A stretch of 64,000 nt of DNA from Bos javanicus (GCF_032452875.1 NC_083878.1:57517378-57581377), one strand, 5' to 3'; shown: positions 1-11,808, numbered from the stretch's first letter. Notes: a model not told the origin generated them from the letters alone. Program-made: numbers and translations.

Positions 1-118
1 GACTAGCTTTCAACCCAGGAATACTAGTTTAGGCTTCTGACTTCTGGAACTGTAAGATAATAAATTTACGTTGTTTTAATCCACTAAGTTTTTGGTGATT
101 CATTATGACAATAACAGG
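1..118 (+). repeat. MaLR (ERVL-type) LTR, 3' end
   Basis: The text runs from 'ctgacttctggaactgtaag' through an AATAAA-like signal to 'ccactaagtttttggtgatt'. This is the familiar 3' end of MST/MLT1-class LTRs as I recall it. The upstream part lies outside the window. The subfamily cannot be set by eye. Confidence 0.55.
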
Positions 119-1121
119 AAAGAGCAAAATTGCTTTAAAAGTTGTTAAGAAAAAGTAAACATAGAAAGGGAATAGTGATAACTATTTAAATAAAATGAGT
201 AAGCAAAAAAGAACTTCCTGATGAGGTATTATTAGTAAACAGGCAAGAATGTAGTGAAATAAATAAATAAATAGCTAAGACAGTACAAGGCCGTTGTTCT
301 GGAAATCTGTGGGCCAGAACAAACTTATGGCTTTTATTTTATGGATGATAAGAAAAGTTGGGAAATTTTGAGAAGAGCAGTAACATATTACAAAAAAGGT
401 ACAACTTCTCTGTAAAGAAGAAACCATTATGTCCAAGAAGCTTGTTACTCTTGTCTAGACCGAGATTATAGAACATGGTTGTAACATATGTAAAAGCATC
501 TTTATTATGCTTTTAACCATATCCTGATTTAACAGCAAACTGAAATCTTGCATTAATAAAGGAAATATTTAATTTAGAGTACAAAGTAAAATTCTGCTCT
601 GCATATTTTTGTTCAGTCGTGTTTGAAAATATATCTCCCACATAGAGCAGAAATTTCATCGGTACATTAGTTTTAATGAAAGAGTTGATACATAAACAGA
701 AACAAAAGAGAATAAACAGATCTCACACAAAACACCCACCTCATGTACAGTAATTATATTAGTGTGTGGTGAAGTATTTCTACTTTTAAAAGACAGAAAT
801 AAAAAGAAATATTAAAAGATACTAAAATACTTTTCTAAAATGCTGAAATGTTATAATCCTCTGAAAAATTATTTCACTCTGCATGTTTAATTTTTGAAGT
901 AATGTTCAAAGACCTCTCATTCAAGATGAATATGCAAGAAAAATATTTTTCCAAATCCCATGTATAATTCCTTTACATTATTTTTAAAATATATTGATAT
1001 GGAAATAATTATACAAGTAGAGAAAAAGATTTCTCCTCAAGAGAGGGTAACAGATTGGAAATGAAAATAGTTTGTACTCCAGGCAGGTAAGCATAAACTT
1101 TTACCCATTGCTGTGGAGAAT
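119..1121. other. Unassigned AT-rich stretch
   Basis: I recognise no gene, RNA or repeat family here. The sequence is AT-rich with short A and T runs. Any reading frames are short and lack coding character. Confidence 0.5.
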
Positions 1122-1321
1122 GGGCTTCCCAGGTGGTACTAGTGGTTAAGAACCCGCCTGCTGATGCAGGACCATAAGAGACACAGATTTGATACCTATG
1201 TCGGAAAGATCCCCTGGAGGAGGGGATGGCAACCCACTCAAATATTCTTGCCTGGAAAATCCCACAGTCCATAGGTCACAAAGAGTTGGACAGGACTGAG
1301 GCAACTTAGTAAGCATGCACA
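1122..1321 (+). mobile_element. Bov-tA SINE
   Basis: The element starts with the tRNA-derived head 'gggcttcccaggtggtacta'. A degenerate B-box-like stretch follows, then 'gatcccctggaggagg', the Bov-A body ('tattcttgcctgg') and the end 'gacaggactgaggcaactta'. Possible imperfect TSDs are gagaatggg at 1,116-1,124 and gataatgga at 1,322-1,330. Confidence 0.9.
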
Positions 1322-1330
1322 GATAATGGA

Positions 1331-1710
1331 ATGTATAATGAGACTGATACAGTATAAAGGATTATATTTGGCAAAAAAAAAAAATGAAATAAAGGTAGGG
1401 CTCACCTAGCTTGCACTGATTAGGATAACTATGCTAGTTAAAGAATAATATTTTGTTCCAATAGTGTTCTAGTTTCTAATATTAACCCAGAAATCAGAAA
1501 ATATGCATTAGGGAGGTAAAACTCTCTGCAAAAGCTATTTAGTCATTTCTCTAATATATATGTCCTCCAAGACCTCCAGATTTATATAACACAACTGTTT
1601 CTGGATATCTCATAGGCTTCTAAAAACTTGGTGTCATCAAAAGAGGTATCTTGAATTCCCTCACAGCCTAAATATGCTCCAGCACTCCACCTGTGGGAGT
1701 TGGTACTGGT
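1331..1710. other. Unassigned AT-rich stretch
   Basis: No family recognised. An A13 run lies near 1,373-1,385. The rest looks like unique intergenic sequence. Confidence 0.45.
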
Positions 1711-1721
1711 ATTCCTTTTAA

Positions 1722-2215
1722 GTGTTAGTTGCTCAGTCGTGTCTGACTCTTTGAGACCCTGTGGACTGTAGCCTGACAGGCTCCTCAGTCCATAGAATTC
1801 TCCAGGCAAGAATACTTTTTTTTATGTCCTTTATAGGAATAAAAACTATTTATTTTGAGGGTTATGTTAAAGAAAATGAAATGATTGAAGTTCAGTTCAG
1901 TTCAGTTGCTCAGTCGTGTCCTACTCTTTGCGATCCCATGAACCCCAGCATGCCAGGCTTCCTTGTCCATCACCAACTCCTGGAGTCCACCCAAACCCAT
2001 GTCCATTGTGTCGGTGATGCCATCCAACCATCTCATCCTCTGTCATCCCCTTCTCCTCCTGCCCTCAATCTTTCCCAGCATCAGGGTCTTTTCAAATGAA
2101 TCAGCTCTAAGAATACTTGAGTGGTTAGCCATCTCCTTCTCCAGGGGATCTTACTGACCCAGGGATCAAACCCAGGTCTTTTGCATTGCAGGCAGATTTT
2201 TTTTACCATCTGAGT
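1722..2215 (-). mobile_element. Bov-tA SINE, split by a later insertion
   Basis: The minus-strand SINE runs 1,722-1,817 (tail and Bov-A body) and resumes at 2,109-2,215 (tRNA-derived head). The two parts join smoothly at 'aagaatact'. Outer TSDs are close to tccttttaa at about 1,711-1,722 and 2,216-2,227. A BovB-derived insertion occupies 1,818-2,108 and repeats the 10-bp aagaatactt on both sides. Confidence 0.85.
1818..2108 (-). mobile_element. BovB 3' fragment with candidate 3'-transduced flank and poly(A)
   Basis: The BovB 3' end occupies 1,890-2,108 on the minus strand, with terminal aactgaactgaactgaa. Downstream in element sense come about 66 bp that are not BovB (1,889 to 1,824), then an A run read as T8 at 1,816-1,823. 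An AATAAA signal lies at 1,854-1,849 (minus), about 26 bases before the A run. Perfect 10-bp TSDs (aagaatactt) lie at 1,808-1,817 and 2,109-2,118. The inference is that a transcript read through the weak BovB end, was polyadenylated downstream, and was then retrotransposed. Confidence 0.75.
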
Positions 2216-2234
2216 ATCCTTTTTAAATACCCCC

Positions 2235-2308
2235 ATTATTGTGTATGTGTATGTGAGTGAGTGTGTGTGTAAAGTATGTGTGTGTATGTGTGTGAGAGAG
2301 AGAGAGAT
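2235..2308. repeat. TG/GA-rich microsatellite
   Basis: Imperfect TG runs with tgtatg variants end in (GA)n at about 2,292-2,308. It follows the SINE end at 2,215 by a short T-rich spacer. Confidence 0.8.
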
Positions 2309-2309
2309 T

Positions 2310-3060
2310 ATTGTCCCCTTCTCCCAACAGAACAGTGAGGCAATCTTTCAACTTGGAACCCTAATGGAGTCCATAGAGGTAAGACTCACAAAAATGTGGG
2401 AGACTGTTATGACTGTGACTCCCGAGAGTTTCTCACTGCTACTTAAGTTGTCATTCAGTCTGCAACCGTTCCTCAAAATTGCCATTTATTTTTTCCTACT
2501 CAGCTGTCAGCTGTGTCTCTCTGGATATGCCTGCTTCTACAAATTTCTGCAAACTTATTTCTCTGTGATGGTTCCAAGAAAAATATATTAATTTCTATTA
2601 TGTTTAGTTTTTTCTTGTTGTAAAGACAGGAGTGACAATTTCACATTTCCTTCATATTTCCAGCTTTAAAATAGAAGTTTCTCATGTAATTTTTTTAAAC
2701 ATCATTTCCCTGATGTTAATGATATAGAGTATATTTTGTTAGAAAATTGGCAATGATTGTGTACATGCTTTTGTGTGAAGAAAAAAAGGCCAAAGGAAGA
2801 TAAATAATATTTTCTATACATATTAATAATTTGTATATAGAAAAAAGAAACTTTATAACTCCATGAGAATAAGAAAATCCAATAAAGAATATACTCTGAT
2901 ATCATTCCTCTATCAATATTATTGACCATATATACAAAAGATCCCCTAGATCTATCCAGTTTCTTATTCTATACTCTTACCATCATAATCCAAAATACCA
3001 TCATCCTTTACCTGAATATTGTAATTACATTTGTATTTAGTGTTTCTTCCAAACTCTGAT
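2310..3060. other. Unassigned AT-rich stretch
   Basis: A 116-codon frame crosses the microsatellite and adjoining DNA but shows no domain or repetitive protein signature. I see no recognisable feature. Confidence 0.45.
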
Positions 3061-3064
3061 ACCC

Positions 3065-3425
3065 AATGGTCATCCTCCAAAGTTAGTCAAAGTGATTTTA
3101 AAGCATAAATATTTCACTTTCCAGCTTAGAACTTCCCAGTAGCTTCTAATTGCACACAGGATAATATCCATGTTCCTACCATCGTCTCCAAAGTCCAGAA
3201 TGTTGTCACTCATCACTTCAACTTCTTATCTCATATCCTCATATATTATGCTCAATCAGTTCTGACCTTCACTTTCTTTCTTATTGAGAGTGTGTCTGCC
3301 TTACATCATTTCCTCTGCCTGAAATTATCTCTGAATTGTGAGCGCCTGCTTGTCTTTCAGGCTTCAGTCTAAATGTCATCTACTAAAAGAAGTTTCTTTT
3401 AACCATCAAATTTAATATAAGCTTC
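3065..3425. repeat. Probable L2-class LINE relic
   Basis: Phrases such as 'cttcccagtagcttctaatt', 'tcctctgcctgaaatt' and 'gtctaaatgtcatctacta' follow the order of the common mammalian L2 3' region. Divergence is high. This is recognition by wording only; a RepeatMasker run would decide it. Confidence 0.4.
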
Positions 3426-4326
3426 TATGTCAATTTAAATGTTTATAGCTATAAGAGAAAGGCTTATCAATGGCTTAAATCATAAAAAGATGTGTAACTT
3501 CACTTGATAGCAATTCTGAGCTAAGGTTAGCCCTGGATGTGATTTCTGAAATGACTCTGCCCAGTTTTTCATAGTAAAATAAGAATGACTATAATATGTA
3601 TATCAGAGAAATATTGTATTCATTGAATTAGTCATATTTAAAACACTCAGATGAGTACAGGGAATATATTAAGTACTGTATCAGAATTTACAATATTTTT
3701 AATTTAATTGAATGTTTGTTTTGCCTCATCCTCCACACCCACACATATACATACCAGAAAATAAATCCCAATAGAACAGGATTTTATGTGACTTTGTGTG
3801 GAAAAAGCATAGCAAGCCTGGGACTACTACACCCAGGAAGTCTGTTTGCAATTAAGATCTTCTCTGGTATTAGTAAACCTGGGTATCAGGAGGGTTCCAA
3901 TGATTTCCTAACTGATAAGAATAACTCAGGCATCCTAAACTGTGTGAACAATATGGTTTATGCTGAACACTAGCTTTCTTACATGGAATCTGAAATTTTT
4001 GTGCAAGTTAGTACTCATTCATTAACATCTTTGTTATTGAATCTTTAATGAGCTTCCGTGTTGGACAAAATTTCACACATATTGTCAAAACTAATCACAT
4101 GGAAGCAGTGTGTATTGTGTGACTCTGTTCTGAGAGTGTGACTCTCAGACTCACACTCTGTGCCTTGTGCATAGACTTTGCTCTATCCAACTCTTCCCTT
4201 TGCTGAATTTGCTTTGTTTCTATCTGCTGTTATAAATCACAATAATTAGTACAACTATATAGTGAGTGTTGTGAGTCTCCTAGTGAATCACCAAACCAAA
4301 GGGTGGTCTTGGGGAGCCTGACACAT
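3426..4326. other. Unassigned stretch with a small hairpin
   Basis: No gene or repeat family recognised. A 9-bp inverted repeat (agagtgtga / tcacactct, loop of 9) lies at 4,133-4,159. Confidence 0.4.
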
Positions 4327-4328
4327 GT

Positions 4329-4543
4329 ATGTGTGCATGCCAAGATGCTTTAAGAGTGTCCAACTCTTTCTGACCCTATGGGCTGTAGCCTGCCAGACTC
4401 CTCTGTCTGAGATTTTCCAGGCAAGAATATTGGAGTGGGTTGCTATGCCCTCCTCCAGGGGATCTTCTCCATCCAGGGATCAAACCCATATCTCTTATGT
4501 CTCCTGCATTGGCAGGGATAATCTTTACCACTAGTGCCACAAA
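4329..4543 (-). mobile_element. Bov-tA SINE
   Basis: Reads in minus orientation: degenerate 'gtccaactctttctgaccct', Bov-A body 'ggcaagaatattggagtggg', then 'ccagggatcaaaccc' and the tRNA-derived head ending 'accactagtgccac'. It is diverged but complete. Confidence 0.9.
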
Positions 4544-4544
4544 A

Positions 4545-5244
4545 TCTAGACTGGTGTCATACTCAGAGTGGATTCTCAAAGAAAGTTGAATAAATGGATT
4601 CAGTAATAAATGAATAACTATAATTTTCTATACATTAAAGAAAAGAGAAACTTCAGCACAGAGAAGAGGATCCTTTGCAACTGAAGAGATTATGTTCTTT
4701 GATGTCTTTGTACTTAACGCAATTTATCATAAATAACTCAAATGTCAGAATGATGGGTCATAAGGAAACTGTGGGAAGGCACAACCAGTAAACTTACAAG
4801 ATGTGTCATTTTGCCTACCAGCTGTGCTGCTTAGTACCTCAGGGTTCAGCTTAAAATTGGTGCAGAATATAAATGCTGGAATGTTATAAGAGAAGGCTAC
4901 TGATAAAGATATGAGATATTAGAGTTAAATTTGAACCTTATTTCAACTCCAGAAGAGTGGGGTGAGATAAGTAAGATAAGCAGGAAAGTTTAGATAGTTT
5001 TGAATGTACAGAGTGAAGGAACAGAAAAAGAAAACCTGTATATTTTTCACATGCAAACAGCAAGGATTCTAGGAAGACCCACTGGAGCAGTGTCAGTGCT
5101 CCATGCCTGAGTCCTGCACACTCTTTCCTTTCCTTTCCACTTTGGAACAATCAGACTGTGTTAAACTTGTAAACTTTGAGAGCTAACCATGAAATACTGT
5201 TGTTTTTAATAATTAATTTATTTTTCATTTCCATTCTTATTCAT
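4545..5244. other. Unassigned stretch
   Basis: No recognisable gene or repeat. A 70-codon minus frame near 4,938-5,150 has no family signature. Confidence 0.45.
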
Positions 5245-6038
5245 GAATAACCTCAGATGTGCAGATAACACTACTCTTATGGCAGAAAGTGAAGAGGACC
5301 TAAAAAGCCTCTTGATGAAAGTGAAAGAGGAGAGTGAACAAGTTGGCTTAAAGCTCAACATTCAAAAAACAAAGATCATGGCATCTGGTCCCATCACTTC
5401 ATGGTAAATAGATGGGGAAACAGTGGAAAGAGTGTCAGACTTTATTTTTGGGGCTCCAAAATCACTGCAGATGGTGACTGCAGCCATGAAATTAAAAGGC
5501 GTTTACTGCTTGGAAGAAAAGTTATGACCAACCTAGATAGCATGTTGAAAAGCAGAGACATTACTTTTCCAACAAAGGTCCATCTAGTCAAGGCTATGGT
5601 TTTTCCAGTGGTCATGTATGGATGTGAGAGCTGGACTGTGAAGAAAACTGAGCACCGAAGAATTGATGCTTTTGAACTGTGGTGTTGGAGAAGACTCTTG
5701 AGAGTCCCTTGGACTGCAAGGAGATCCAACCAGTCCATTCTAAAGGAGATCAGCCCTGGGTGTTCTTTGGAAGGACTGATGCTGAAGCTGAAACTCCAAT
5801 TCTTTGGCCACCTCATGTGAAAAGTTGACTCATTGGAAAAGACTCTGATGCTGGGAGGGATTGGGGGCAGGAGGAGAAGGGGACGACAGAGGATGAGATG
5901 GCTGGATGGCATCACCAACTCAATGGACGTGAGTTTGAGTGAACTCTGGGAGTTGGTGATGGACAGTGAGGCCTGGCGTACTACAATTCATGGGGTCGCA
6001 AAGACAGGACTGAGCGACTGAACTGACCTGAACTGAAC
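5245..6038 (+). mobile_element. BovB LINE, 5'-truncated 3' part
   Basis: The copy starts inside the RT domain (aataacctcagatgtgcaga) and runs to the characteristic 3' end (gactgagcgactgaactgac). A 139-codon frame at 5,401-5,820 is the C-terminal ORF2 region. The catalytic tetrad codons at the start read CADN instead of YADD, so it is inactive. No clear TSD was found. Confidence 0.93.
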
Positions 6039-6324
6039 ATAATGCTTGACATCTAGTAAGTGTTCACTAGAAGAGCATTCAGAATTGTGTTGGCCATCTT
6101 GGAAATTATGTCTCTTTACAGAAAATTTCCAGAGCAAAGAACACAAGCAGAAAAAATAGAAGTATTTCTGGAGAGTTACCAACATCTTTCTATTACTTTG
6201 TATCTCAAGCACCTACTGTAGTGTCTTGGACAAGTAAGGAAAGAAGAACTATACTTTGTAAAAATTTTAGATTGCCTAGTTTGGAAAACATAGAGACAGT
6301 AATGCATTGCATGCTAAAAAAAGT

Positions 6325-6505
6325 TATTAGGCTGGGGTCAGAAGATGTCAATTTAGGTCCTGACACATTTGTGTGGTATTAATGAATCATTTATTCTATT
6401 TTTATCTGTAAATTAGAACAAATAGGGTATTAAAAAGAATTAAATGAAATAATCTAACTTAGGAAAGCAATTTTACAAGCATTTTAGAAATGCTAGGCAT
6501 TATTA
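6325..6505 (+). repeat. Probable MIR SINE
   Basis: The order 'ggctggggtcagaagatgtc', 'atttttatctgtaaattaga', 'attaaatgaaataatct' and 'ttagaaatgctaggcattat' matches the MIR layout. Divergence is high, as expected for an ancient mammalian SINE. Confidence 0.6.
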
Positions 6506-6588
6506 TTATAACCTAAAAAAGTAATAGAAGTTGAAAAGTAATATTTTGTCAGATTTTGCAAGGCCTCTAATGTTTATATGGCAGTAAT

Positions 6589-6680
6589 GGGAGTTGGTGA
6601 TGGACAGGGATGCCTGGCATGCTGTGATTCATGGGGTCGCAAAGAGTCGGACACGACTGAGTGACTGAACTGAACTGAAT
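6589..6680 (+). mobile_element. BovB 3' tail (ART2A-like)
   Basis: Only the last ~90 bp of BovB are present (gggagttggtgatggacagg to gactgaactgaactgaat). It is little diverged from the longer copies. It could be a heavily truncated BovB or a BovB-tail-derived short element. Confidence 0.88.
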
Positions 6681-6941
6681 GAAATTTTTAGCAGAAGAGT
6701 GGGATAATTATTTTTTGTGATTGAAATGTAACAGATTCCAGTTTCTGTGACTAAATATTATCTAAGCCACTATAGTCTAGAAAAAAGCTACAAGTTTATG
6801 GCTGAAATTTAAATGAAAGGAAATAAACCCTGTTGATGATTATAATAGTGGAAACAGAGAGAAAATTATGAGCAGAGAGCTTTAATTGGTCTATGTTTCT
6901 TCATAATTCTTACTAAGTTAGCCTTTCATTTTCAACTAAAT

Positions 6942-7139
6942 GGGGCTTCACAGATTTATCAATGGTAAATAATCCACCTGCAATGCAGGAGATACAGGAG
7001 AGATTCCTGGGTCAGAAAGATCCCCTGGCCTAGTAGGAAATGGCAACCTGCTCCAGTATTCTTGCCTCAAAATTCCATGGACAGAGGAGCCTGGTGGTCC
7101 ATGGGGCTGCAAAGAGTTGGACATGACTGAGCAAATGCA
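6942..7139 (+). mobile_element. Bov-tA SINE with TSD
   Basis: The tRNA-derived head (ggggcttcacagatttatca) and the Bov-A body ending 'gttggacatgactgagcaaa' are both present. Perfect 12-bp TSDs (tttcaactaaat) lie at 6,930-6,941 and 7,140-7,151, which fixes the insertion boundaries. Confidence 0.93.
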
Positions 7140-7151
7140 TTTCAACTAAAT

Positions 7152-8336
7152 ATTCTGATAATTAATTTGTAGCCTACATTGCCTAGCATAATTGTATGAT
7201 TTTTAAAATATTTTGAAATTTGCGATTTGGGCAGTTTCATCTACCATATTTCAAGATTCCTGGTAATGATAGCTATCAGGTTGTATGTCATTTGCTTTAA
7301 ATAATCTACAGTTTTCTGGACTTTTCAGAGAATTGCATTCAACAAAGTATTATTAAAGGCAGTTAGAAAATGAAGAACTGAATCACTGATATTCTCAACA
7401 TTATCTAAGGGAGACAATCGATAGATAACAACCACATTTTACCACTCCAGTAGATTTTAGTCTAAGTGATTTTTAACTCTTTTTTTTTTTTTTTCCCCTA
7501 GGGAAAAGCTATATTAAAAAGTCTTGAGAAAAAATGTGTGGATGATTTTTGTAAAAGACTTTTATTGAAAATGTTATTTGAACTTTGATTATGTGTCACT
7601 ATTGTTGATTTTTCTGTACATTCAACTGCTTGAAAAAAACATTTATTTCACTTAATTCAAATGGCCTTTGAAAAGTAATGAGATTTATTTTGTGAATTAC
7701 TTTATAATTGTCCTTTAACTACACTATAATATTTGATAATGTCAGAATGATTTTGCTTTAGGGAAAGTGGGGTTTTAGCACCTGAAGAAAATGTGTTACA
7801 GCATTTATATATTTTGCATTTTATATATTCTATGTGAACTAGGAAAATATTTTTAAGGTTAAATAATTTGTATTCTGACAACTACAGAGAAATTTTGAAG
7901 AAGAAAATAGTTTACATATTCAGGACAGTTTTGCTTATGCTAATATAGACACATAAGGAAAATATCAGATTCTTTAAATTGTACTTGAAGAAAAAGACTT
8001 ATGATTGTTTTCAAATCTAAAATATAAGAGCAGAGTGATATCAGCTCTATTGTGTAACCCAATGCTTAATTTGCTTTCTTCAAAACCTTGTCCCAGGAAT
8101 CGTGTTAGTCAATTTATCAGATGCTTAATTTACTCTCAACAATAATAAATCTATTTCTTCCTATGTTTTTATTTTCTAATGATCTTTTTCACATTAAACT
8201 CTCCAAGTTCTTGTAGATATATGCATTAATAGATTAGTAGTCAGTAGGAAAAAAATAAGAGGAGTGATACAAACCTGTTCATGGTGGTTTAGTTACCTTT
8301 TGGGGAAAGCAATGAAATTCAGGATGAGGAAGCTGA
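7152..8336. other. Unassigned AT-rich stretch
   Basis: No gene or family recognised. A T-run of about 16 lies near 7,480-7,495. The rest is A/T-rich with no frame of note. Confidence 0.45.
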
Positions 8337-8607
8337 ATAATGGCACCCCACTCTAGTACTCTTGCCTGGAAATCCCATGGACAGAGCAGCCTGATAGGCT
8401 GCGGTCCATGGGGTCGCTAAGAGTCGGACGCGACTGAGACACTTCACTTTCACTCTTCACTTTCATGCATTGGAGAAGGAAATGGCAACCCACTCCAGTG
8501 TTGTTGCCTGGAGAATCCCAGGGACAGGGGAGCCTGGTGGGCTACCGTCTATGGCATCGCACAGAGTCAGACACGACTGAAATGACTTAGCAGTAGCAGC
8601 AGCAAGG
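8337..8607 (+). mobile_element. Bov-A2 SINE (two Bov-A monomers)
   Basis: Two tandem Bov-A units are separated by 'cttcactttcactcttcact' and end in an AGC-rich tail (gacttagcagtagcagcagc). This is the standard Bov-A2 build. TSDs are not obvious. Confidence 0.93.
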
Positions 8608-8934
8608 TGAATATATATATAAGCTTCTATTTTTTTACTTTATTTTTACACTTAAATTACTTATCTCTCATTTCTCAGTAGTTCATGTTATTCTAAGTAA
8701 TTTGAGGATTTGCAAAATCATTTTACATTTATGATTTATTTACAGTCTTAGAACAATGAAAATAAGAAAACTCCTTCTTTCCCAGCCCCTCCAAAAAAGC
8801 TGCTCATGGCAAACAAAAGTCATAATGTAAGTACATAAAAATTACAGAATAATCAAATATATAATTCTAGATTTACAGTGCATTCATGACATTCATGAGT
8901 ACTTACATAATTTGTTATGTATCTATATTTTTAA
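8608..8934. other. Unassigned stretch
   Basis: No gene or repeat family recognised between the Bov-A2 and the L2-like relic. Confidence 0.4.
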
Positions 8935-9415
8935 TAAATAATTGTTGAGTATATTCACGTGCCAAGTACCATGCTAGGTACCCAAGATGTCACAGTGAAG
9001 AGAACAGAACAGACACTTTAGGTTGGAGCTTCTTTTATTAGTGGAGGAGGACCTTAGAGAAAAAAATGTATGAACAAATCACTGAACAAGATATTGCAGA
9101 TAGTGATGAATTTCACGCAGGAAATAAAACAGTGATGAGAGGGATAGTGACAGATAGACAGCTTTAGCTCATAGGATAAGGAGTCCTTTGAAGAGATAAC
9201 TCATGTGAATCTTGACAAGATAAAAATGCTAAAGAGTTAGAGGCCAATCATTTTGGCATGAGGAAATAACCAAGTGCATTTGTTGTGAGACATACTTCTA
9301 GGGCATAGATATAAATAAACTATAAATCAACTTGACTGTTCTGGAAATGGACTGAAGACCTTTGCGTATGAGGAAGCAGAGGAGAAATTGTAAGAGAAGA
9401 GATTGAAGTGAGAAA

Positions 9416-9629
9416 GTGGAAGTGAAAGTGAAGTTGCTCAGTTGTGTCCGGCTCTTTGCGACCCCATGGAATGTAGCCCACCAGGCTACTCCATCCACGG
9501 GATTCTCCAGGCAAGAATACTGGAATGGGTTGTCATTTCCTTCTCCAGAGGATCTTCCCAACCCAGGGATCGAACCCAGGTCTCCTGCATTGCAGACAGA
9601 TGCTTTAACTTCTGAGCCATACAAAGCAG
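9416..9629 (-). mobile_element. Bov-tA SINE with TSD
   Basis: A complete minus-strand SINE: GTGAA-type tail, Bov-A body (ccaggcaagaatactggaat), 'ccagggatcgaacccaggtc' and the tRNA-derived head. Perfect 11-bp TSDs (gaagtgagaaa) lie at 9,405-9,415 and 9,630-9,640. Confidence 0.94.
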
Positions 9630-9857
9630 GAAGTGAGAAAAGCTCATGTAAATATCTGGAATCCATGATAAAACTTTGGACTTTATTCTGCTCACTATTG
9701 GGGTGGGATGTGGAAACATTAGTGGCTTTTAAACTAAGACAGTGGCATAAGAAGCTTACATTAAACAATTAATTTGAGATTCTCCAAAGAAGAGAGTAGA
9801 GCTGGAAAATCATGGACACAGGGATGCCAGTTACGAGGTCATTGTAACCATCCATTA

Positions 9858-9895
9858 AAAGATAATGGTGGAAAAAAAAAAAAGATAATGGTGGT
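9858..9895. repeat. Short direct repeat around an A run
   Basis: The string aagataatggtgg occurs twice, separated by an A12 run. It could be a slippage duplication or a tiny poly(A) insertion with its TSD. Confidence 0.6.
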
Positions 9896-10215
9896 AGCTG
9901 AGAACAAAAAATCAGATGGATTTGAGGTATTAGGTTTAGTCAAATGAAACGGTCACTTTTGAACTTCAAAAACAGTTGACCGTCAGTTGCTTAACTATAG
10001 TTCAGACTGATATATTTCATGATCTAGCAAAGGTAATTATGGACAGACATGGTAGGTAAGACATATTAAGAGATGGTGCTAACCTAAAAAGAATTTGGGT
10101 TCAATGGATTGGAGTGTGAAAGACCAGGGGCTCTATTTGGACACAATAATTGGGAATTATTCATTCAATTGAGATGCCAGGTAGGCCATTAGAAAATGTT
10201 ATGTAGTACAGTAAA

Positions 10216-11279
10216 GAATGGAAACTGCAGAATGATGTCATCTCAGGGCTTTTCACCTTGTGTGATAATGGAAAATTATTGTTTAATTTCACAATTTTTA
10301 GCAGGTTACTCCCTCTTGCTTCAGTAGTGGAAGTTGGTCATAATTTATTTACATTTTACGTTCTCTTTCATTTCTTAAAAAATAAAGCCAAAATTTTGTA
10401 TTCTTAAGTTATTTCCTTTAAAACCATGAAATATCAAAACCAGATTCACTATCAGGTTAATTAATGTTTATATTTGTGCTTCTTAACAGATGCCCATATT
10501 TATTTCTCACTGTTACTCTTCTAGGTAACAGAATTGTCTGTAGTGTTATTTGGCCAACTACAACAGCATACTATATTATTACAAAATAAATATCAAATAT
10601 TTCAGATATTCATAATTTCAAATCACAAAATTATGTTTAAAATTCTAACCATGACGTCTTCCACTGTAAAAAAAACAGGAAAAATATTGAATTTGGATAG
10701 TTTGAAAGACAATTTTTTTTTGTTTATGTGCTTATCCTCTTTAAATGTAAGACAATCAGAATGAAATTCTAGTTAAATTGCTAGAACTTTTACTGTTCAT
10801 TGAAAATTATTAAAGTTCTTTTAGAAACATTAAATATTTAAGATAGCCAGGAGATTTTTTTTTAATGAGAGAATACTAGCTCTTTTAGCAAGTTACATTT
10901 ATAGTTTTTAGCATGCTTCAGTTATTAAAACAGAATGGTATTGTTATAGAAATAAAAACATTAATCAAAAAAGTATGTCGATGACTTTTATGGTAAAGCT
11001 GGGATTTCAAAACATTAAAGGAAAACATGAATTGTTCATTAAATTGTTTTGGGAAAGAAATGAATTATCTCAACCTCATACTTTATTTTAAATTAAATTA
11101 CATGTAGAAGAAAGCTTTAAGAAAGTAATTATAGAATCTGTTGTCAGATTGTCTCACAGATTAAGCCTGATATTCTCCCAAATAATCACTCTGCATTTAT
11201 TCCAAACATATAGCAATCCTGGTTGGGTTGCAGCAAAAACATCAAAAAACAGATAACTCCATAGATCTATCTCCCAACT
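10216..11279. other. Unassigned AT-rich stretch
   Basis: No gene or repeat family recognised. Frames are short and AT-driven. Confidence 0.45.
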
Positions 11280-11300
11280 GGGGCGGGCCGGGGGGAGGGG
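11280..11300 (+). other. G-quadruplex-capable G tract
   Basis: Four G runs of at least three (G4, G3, G6, G4) are separated by loops of 1, 2 and 1 bases, within otherwise AT-rich DNA. This meets the usual G4 sequence rule. Function is unknown, and no gene start is seen beside it. Confidence 0.8.
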
Positions 11301-11808
11301 CCAGAAATGTATACAACAATTAAATTTGAATCTGTCACAAATTGAATTACAGTTATGTTGAGGCAGTCCTGAGTTATTTTTATCTCAGGCTCTTTGTGGA
11401 GAGGACCTGAGTCAGGTTCCATATAAACTTGGGACTTGGGTGAAGCTTTGTGTCCTGTGGCAGAAGACAAGGGGGAAAAACACACACACAGTACATTCTC
11501 TCCGTCAAATATCATAATTGGTGCTCTCAGGTCATTCTGAAGGCTGAAACCCTAAATCACTAATGTGAGATCTGTTTGTGAATTAATAAGAACAAGAACT
11601 AAATGAAAATTTTAAAATACAGCATAAAAAAAATCCTTGTAGCATTGACAATTAGTTATGCATTTTAAAGTAAGGTTTCATTTTTAAATATGTAGTCCTA
11701 ACATTGGTGTGTATTCCCTTTTTGTTGTATTTACTGAAATCCGTGCTGCCTTCTGCCAGTCTTTCATGCATCCTCATGCTTCAGTTTACTGATTCATCCG
11801 GGTAGACT
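11301..11808. other. Unassigned stretch
   Basis: An 82-codon minus frame spans 11,267-11,515 but resembles no family I know. No other feature recognised. Confidence 0.4.

Larger units (their letters stand above)
8935..10215. repeat. L2-class LINE relic, interrupted by a SINE
   Basis: Phrases in the known order of an ancient L2 region include 'gtgccaagtaccatgctagg', 'cacagtgaagagaacagaac', 'aaactttggactttattctg' and 'agtggcttttaaactaag'. A Bov-tA SINE at 9,416-9,629 splits it. No frame survives. The downstream half is less certain than the start. Confidence 0.5.

Noticed and set aside
5401..5820. 139-codon frame as a novel protein
   Set aside because: It is the C-terminal part of BovB ORF2, and its antisense 158-codon partner is a shadow.
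1122..7139. tRNA genes at SINE heads
   Set aside because: The heads are tRNA-derived but lack a foldable cloverleaf and sit inside Bov-tA SINEs.
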